Source: Syntrophus sp. (in: bacteria)
GTDB taxonomy: Bacteria > Desulfobacterota > Syntrophia > Syntrophales > UBA5619
NCBI GenBank assembly: GCA_013824905.1
Contig: PNOO01000020.1
Coordinates: 1-18,364 of the forward strand
Reading direction: 5' to 3'
Length of the DNA: 18,364 bases
The notes under the pieces were generated by a model, which did not search any database, was not told the origin of the DNA, and was given only the letters and a program-made list of their open reading frames with translations. The translations under genes were made by a program, and so were the position numbers. Position 1 is the first letter of the stretch. Every line of letters starts with the position of its first letter. Below, one piece after another: positions 15,692 through 18,364 of this stretch.

Positions 15692-16393
15692 TTATGAATG
15701 ATCTTTGATCAGCATGGTAGACGGATCGAGAAGCAGGTCGGCTGCGGGAGTTTTCGATGCAGCGCCCCTGAGCGGTTTGATGTGGACATCCGCATGTTCC
15801 GTCTGCAGCTCCAGGATGAGGTCAAACAGATCGGCAACCGGCAAAAAAGAGGCGGGAAGTCCGTCCTGGCCCGGTTTTTCGTGACTGTGCGTATGAACGG
15901 TGAACCAGACGTGCATCCCGTTCTTTCCGGCCAGCGCCTTGAGGGCTGCCAGGGCGGGCCGCATAGACTCGTCGCAATGGAACCCGTCGATGATCATCAT
16001 CTCCGGTTTGAAAATCCCCTGTTCGGTGAGATCGTTCAGCCGTTCCTCAAGTTTCGGGGCACTGAAGCTCTCCACGCGGAAGGTCATGATGAACCGGTGC
16101 GGCAAAACGGAATCCCAGAGTTTGTTGATCTGAGCTCCTTCATGCTGACTGGCGAGATGATTGAAGAGTTCTCCGTACCAGAGGTTGACTTTGTTCACCG
16201 GGTCTTGCAGGCTGACATGAAGAACATTCCTGCTCCTCAGCATACTGTTCAGGGCCAGTTGGACAAGGAGCGCCGTTTTCCCCACGCCGGCGTGGGCAAG
16301 AACGGCACCGAATCCACCGACGGCAAGGATGTCTTCCGTTTCAAAACCCAGATGCCGGAGTGGATTACGAAGGATCAATTCTTGTTTTATCAT
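15692..16393 (-). CDS. RecA/KaiC-like P-loop ATPase, function unknown
   Basis: This is a cytoplasmic P-loop ATPase of the RecA/KaiC/DnaB-like fold, 233 residues. Walker A is AHAGVGKTALL (33-43). The strand VLHVSLQDP (58-66) occupies the place where KaiC and RecA-like proteins bind the second strand. Walker B is EMMIIDGFH (131-139), and VWFTVHTHSHEK (162-173) may be a sensor strand. The N-terminus (NPLRHLGF, then an AVGGFGAVLA strand) leads directly into the P-loop. Start: the frame is open to an ATG overlapping the EF-G stop (ATGA, 16471). The ATG at 16393 is preferred because AGGA (16402-16405) lies 8 bases before it and the extra 26 residues look non-conserved. It follows the EF-G gene by 74 bases on the same strand, so it may be co-transcribed with it. 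No partner domain reveals a substrate. Confidence 0.75.
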   Translation of the reverse strand: MIKQELILRNPLRHLGFETEDILAVGGFGAVLAHAGVGKTALLVQLALNSMLRSRNVLHVSLQDPVNKVNLWYGELFNHLASQHEGAQINKLWDSVLPHRFIMTFRVESFSAPKLEERLNDLTEQGIFKPEMMIIDGFHCDESMRPALAALKALAGKNGMHVWFTVHTHSHEKPGQDGLPASFLPVADLFDLILELQTEHADVHIKPLRGAASKTPAADLLLDPSTMLIKDHS

Positions 16394-16401
16394 ATTGATA
16401 T

Positions 16402-16405
16402 TCCT
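16402..16405 (-). promoter_or_regulatory. Ribosome binding site deciding the P-loop ATPase start
   Basis: AGGA on the minus strand, 8 bases before the ATG at 16393. It favours this start over the ATG at 16471, whose nearest GAGGA is 13 bases away. Confidence 0.45.
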
Positions 16406-16467
16406 ATCTATGAGTTTGATGGTCCGTCCGGCTGGACAGGGGATGAAAAAAATGGATGCCCCGGATC

Positions 16468-18364
16468 TCATGCCGCGCTTTTTTTCCTCAACGCCACTTC
16501 TTCCGCAATCTGCTCTGCGATCGATTGCGGCACCTGCCGGTAGAGGGCAAATTCCATGGTGTACTGGGCCTTCCCCTGGGTGGCGGATCTCAATACCGTC
16601 GAAAAGCCGAACATCTCCGCCAGGGGAACCTGGGCCTCAACAACGGTCATGACCCCCTCATCCTGCGCCCCGACGATCATCCCCCGTCGCTGATTGAGGA
16701 GCCCCATCACCGCCCCCTGAAATTCGGTCGGAGACTCCACGACCACCTTCATGATCGGTTCGTGGACCACCGGTTTGGCCTTGGCATAACCCTCGCGGAA
16801 AGCCCCGCGGGCGGCCGCCTGAAAAGCCATATCGGAGGAATCCACGGCATGCGAAGCGCCGTCGTTGATGGCGACCTTTACCCCGGTCACCGGGAATTCC
16901 ATCTTTGGCCCCTTGACGATGCTCTGCCGGAAGCCCTTCTCACAGGCGGCGATGAATTGGGTGGGAATCGACCCTCCTCTCACCTCGTTAACGAAGAGAA
17001 AGTCCTCCGTTCCTTCCGTGATTGGTTCCATGTAGCCGGCCACGCGCCCGTACTGACCGGAACCGCCGGTCTGCTTCTTGTGGGTATAATTGAATTCCGC
17101 CCGCTGGGTGATCGTTTCCCGATAGGCCACCCGAGGCTTTCCTGTCTCCACTTCGGCGCTGTATTCCCGTTTCATCCGCTCGACATAGATTTCCAGATGG
17201 AGTTCACCCATCCCCTCGATGATCGTTTCGTTGGTCTCGTCATCCACATGGGTGCGGAAGGTGGGATCCTCCTTTGTAAAACGGTTCAGGGCCTTGGACA
17301 TGTTGATCTGCGACTTATTGTCCTTGGGGGAGATCGAAAGCGAGATGACCGGTTCCGGAACGAACATCGAGGTCATGGTCAGATTGTTGCCCGGAGAGAC
17401 AAACGTGTCTCCGGACGCGCATTCGATTCCGAAAAGCGCTCCGATATAACCGGAGGATATCGCCTCGATATCCTCCATCTGGTCGGCATGCATTCGGACC
17501 AAGCGTCCCACCTTCACCTTTTTGCCGGTCCTGGTGTTGACGATGACCGACCCCTTGGCCAGAGTCCCCTGGTACACTCTGACATAAGTGAGCTGACCGT
17601 AATGACCGTCTTCCAGCTTAAAGGCCAGGGCCACGATCGGTTTGGCGGGATCGGTTTCAAGGATGATTGTGGCCTCGTTGTTGTCGAGGTCGAGGGCGGT
17701 ATTTTCGATATCCGCCGGACAGGGAAGATAGCGGGTCACCGCATCCAGAAGCGGCTGAACCCCTTTGTTCTTGTAGGCCGATCCGACCAGAACAGGCGTC
17801 AGCTTCCGCTCCAGGGTGCCGCGGCGAATCGCCTCGATAATCAGGGACTCGGAAATCGGCTTCTCCTCCAGGACGGCTTCCATCAGTTCATCGGAAAACA
17901 TCGTGGCGGCTTCGATCATCTCTTCTCGTTTCTTGCGGGCCTCGTCCAGCAAACCCGCCGGAATTTCCTCGATCCGGACCTGCTCGCCGTTGTCTCCATC
18001 GAAGTAGACCGCCTTCATGCCCAGAAGATCGATCACACCCTTGAAATCCGTTTCCAGCCCGATCGGAATCTGCAGGGCGACTGCGTTATGGCCCAGTTTG
18101 TTACGGAGCTGGCTGGTCACCCGTAGGGGATCGGCGCCGCTCCGGTCGCATTTATTGATGAAGGCGATGCAGGGGACCTTGTAGCGTTTCATCTGGAGAT
18201 CGACGGTAATGGATTGCGACTGTACCCCGCCCACGGAGCAGAGGACCAGGACGGCCCCGTCCAGCACCCTGAGGGAACGTTCGACTTCGATCGTAAAATC
18301 CACATGTCCGGGGGTGTCGATGATGTTGATCTCATGTTCCAGCCATTCGCAGAACGTCGCGGCC
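16468..18364 (-). CDS. fusA: Translation elongation factor G, 5' partial (EF-G1/spd-like subtype)
   Basis: EF-G is the GTPase that moves tRNAs and mRNA through the ribosome. The frame runs off the window edge, so about 70 N-terminal residues with the P-loop (G1) and switch 1 are missing. Within the 631 visible residues, G3 is DTPGHVDFTIEVERS near the start and G4 is NKCD. Domain II (VRVYQGTLAKGSVIVNTRTG), domains III-IV (GMGELHLEIYVERM, ETITQRAEFNYTHKKQTGGSGQYGRV) and domain V (RRGMIVGAQDEG) follow in the standard order. Segments such as QMKRYKVPCIAFINK, LRNKLGHNAVALQIPIGLE and AVYFDGDNGEQVR match mitochondrial EF-G1 as I remember it more closely than E. coli FusA. That suggests the spd-type EF-G1 known from spirochaetes, planctomycetes and delta-group bacteria. 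There is no str operon here; a P-loop ATPase gene follows. Confidence 0.93.
   Translation of the reverse strand, partial: AATFCEWLEHEINIIDTPGHVDFTIEVERSLRVLDGAVLVLCSVGGVQSQSITVDLQMKRYKVPCIAFINKCDRSGADPLRVTSQLRNKLGHNAVALQIPIGLETDFKGVIDLLGMKAVYFDGDNGEQVRIEEIPAGLLDEARKKREEMIEAATMFSDELMEAVLEEKPISESLIIEAIRRGTLERKLTPVLVGSAYKNKGVQPLLDAVTRYLPCPADIENTALDLDNNEATIILETDPAKPIVALAFKLEDGHYGQLTYVRVYQGTLAKGSVIVNTRTGKKVKVGRLVRMHADQMEDIEAISSGYIGALFGIECASGDTFVSPGNNLTMTSMFVPEPVISLSISPKDNKSQINMSKALNRFTKEDPTFRTHVDDETNETIIEGMGELHLEIYVERMKREYSAEVETGKPRVAYRETITQRAEFNYTHKKQTGGSGQYGRVAGYMEPITEGTEDFLFVNEVRGGSIPTQFIAACEKGFRQSIVKGPKMEFPVTGVKVAINDGASHAVDSSDMAFQAAARGAFREGYAKAKPVVHEPIMKVVVESPTEFQGAVMGLLNQRRGMIVGAQDEGVMTVVEAQVPLAEMFGFSTVLRSATQGKAQYTMEFALYRQVPQSIAEQIAEEVALRKKSAA

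Noticed and set aside
16456..18126. Long plus-strand frame (556 codons) opposite EF-G
   Set aside because: It is antisense to an unmistakable EF-G. The His/Gly/Asp-rich translation is typical of a shadow frame.

Overview
The window looks like chromosomal DNA from a bacterium of the former Deltaproteobacteria (Desulfobacterota, perhaps near the Syntrophales). The reasons are indirect. It is moderately GC-rich. It has a class 1B dihydroorotate dehydrogenase pair (pyrK-pyrD), stand-alone mannose-family PTS subunits, a compact AddAB helicase-nuclease, and an elongation factor G that reads like the spirochaete/planctomycete/delta type related to mitochondrial EF-G1. There are no rRNA, tRNA, CRISPR or transposase genes that I can see.

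Layout. (1) Positions 1-4123, plus strand: the 3' two thirds of hrpA (DEAH-box RNA helicase), then a concentrative-nucleoside-transporter homologue with altered substrate-site motifs. (2) Positions 4148-8118, minus strand: a tight cluster, in transcription order PTS IIA, IIB, IIC, rimI, pyrK, pyrD. Its genes overlap or sit at most 29 bases apart, so they are probably co-transcribed. No PTS IID is present. (3) Positions 8119-8424: a 306-base divergent intergenic region. (4) Positions 8425-14420, plus strand: an exported PspE-like rhodanese, then addB-addA (7-base overlap), then an orphan HigA-type antitoxin. (5) Positions 14421-15691: a gene-poor patch, AT-rich from about 14660, with two small unrecognised ORFs (one resembling small phage proteins) and several hairpins. 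It looks like an acquired or decaying insertion. (6) Positions 15692-18364, minus strand: an EF-G gene cut by the window edge, followed by a small RecA/KaiC-like P-loop ATPase of unknown function.

How the genes relate. pyrK and pyrD together form the NAD-dependent dihydroorotate dehydrogenase of pyrimidine synthesis, and the CNT homologue that converges on them with a 24-base gap could serve nucleoside salvage. The PTS proteins without IID are more likely regulatory, or parts of an incomplete transporter, than a complete sugar permease within this window. AddB and AddA form a double-strand-break resection enzyme. EF-G and HrpA both act on translation or RNA, at opposite ends of the window.

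I did not find a clear new multi-gene system. The best leads are the divergent CNT substrate motif, the IID-less PTS joined to pyr genes, the P-loop ATPase behind an EF-G1-like factor, and the orphan HigA next to the AT-rich patch. All family calls come from reading motifs by eye. No search was run.
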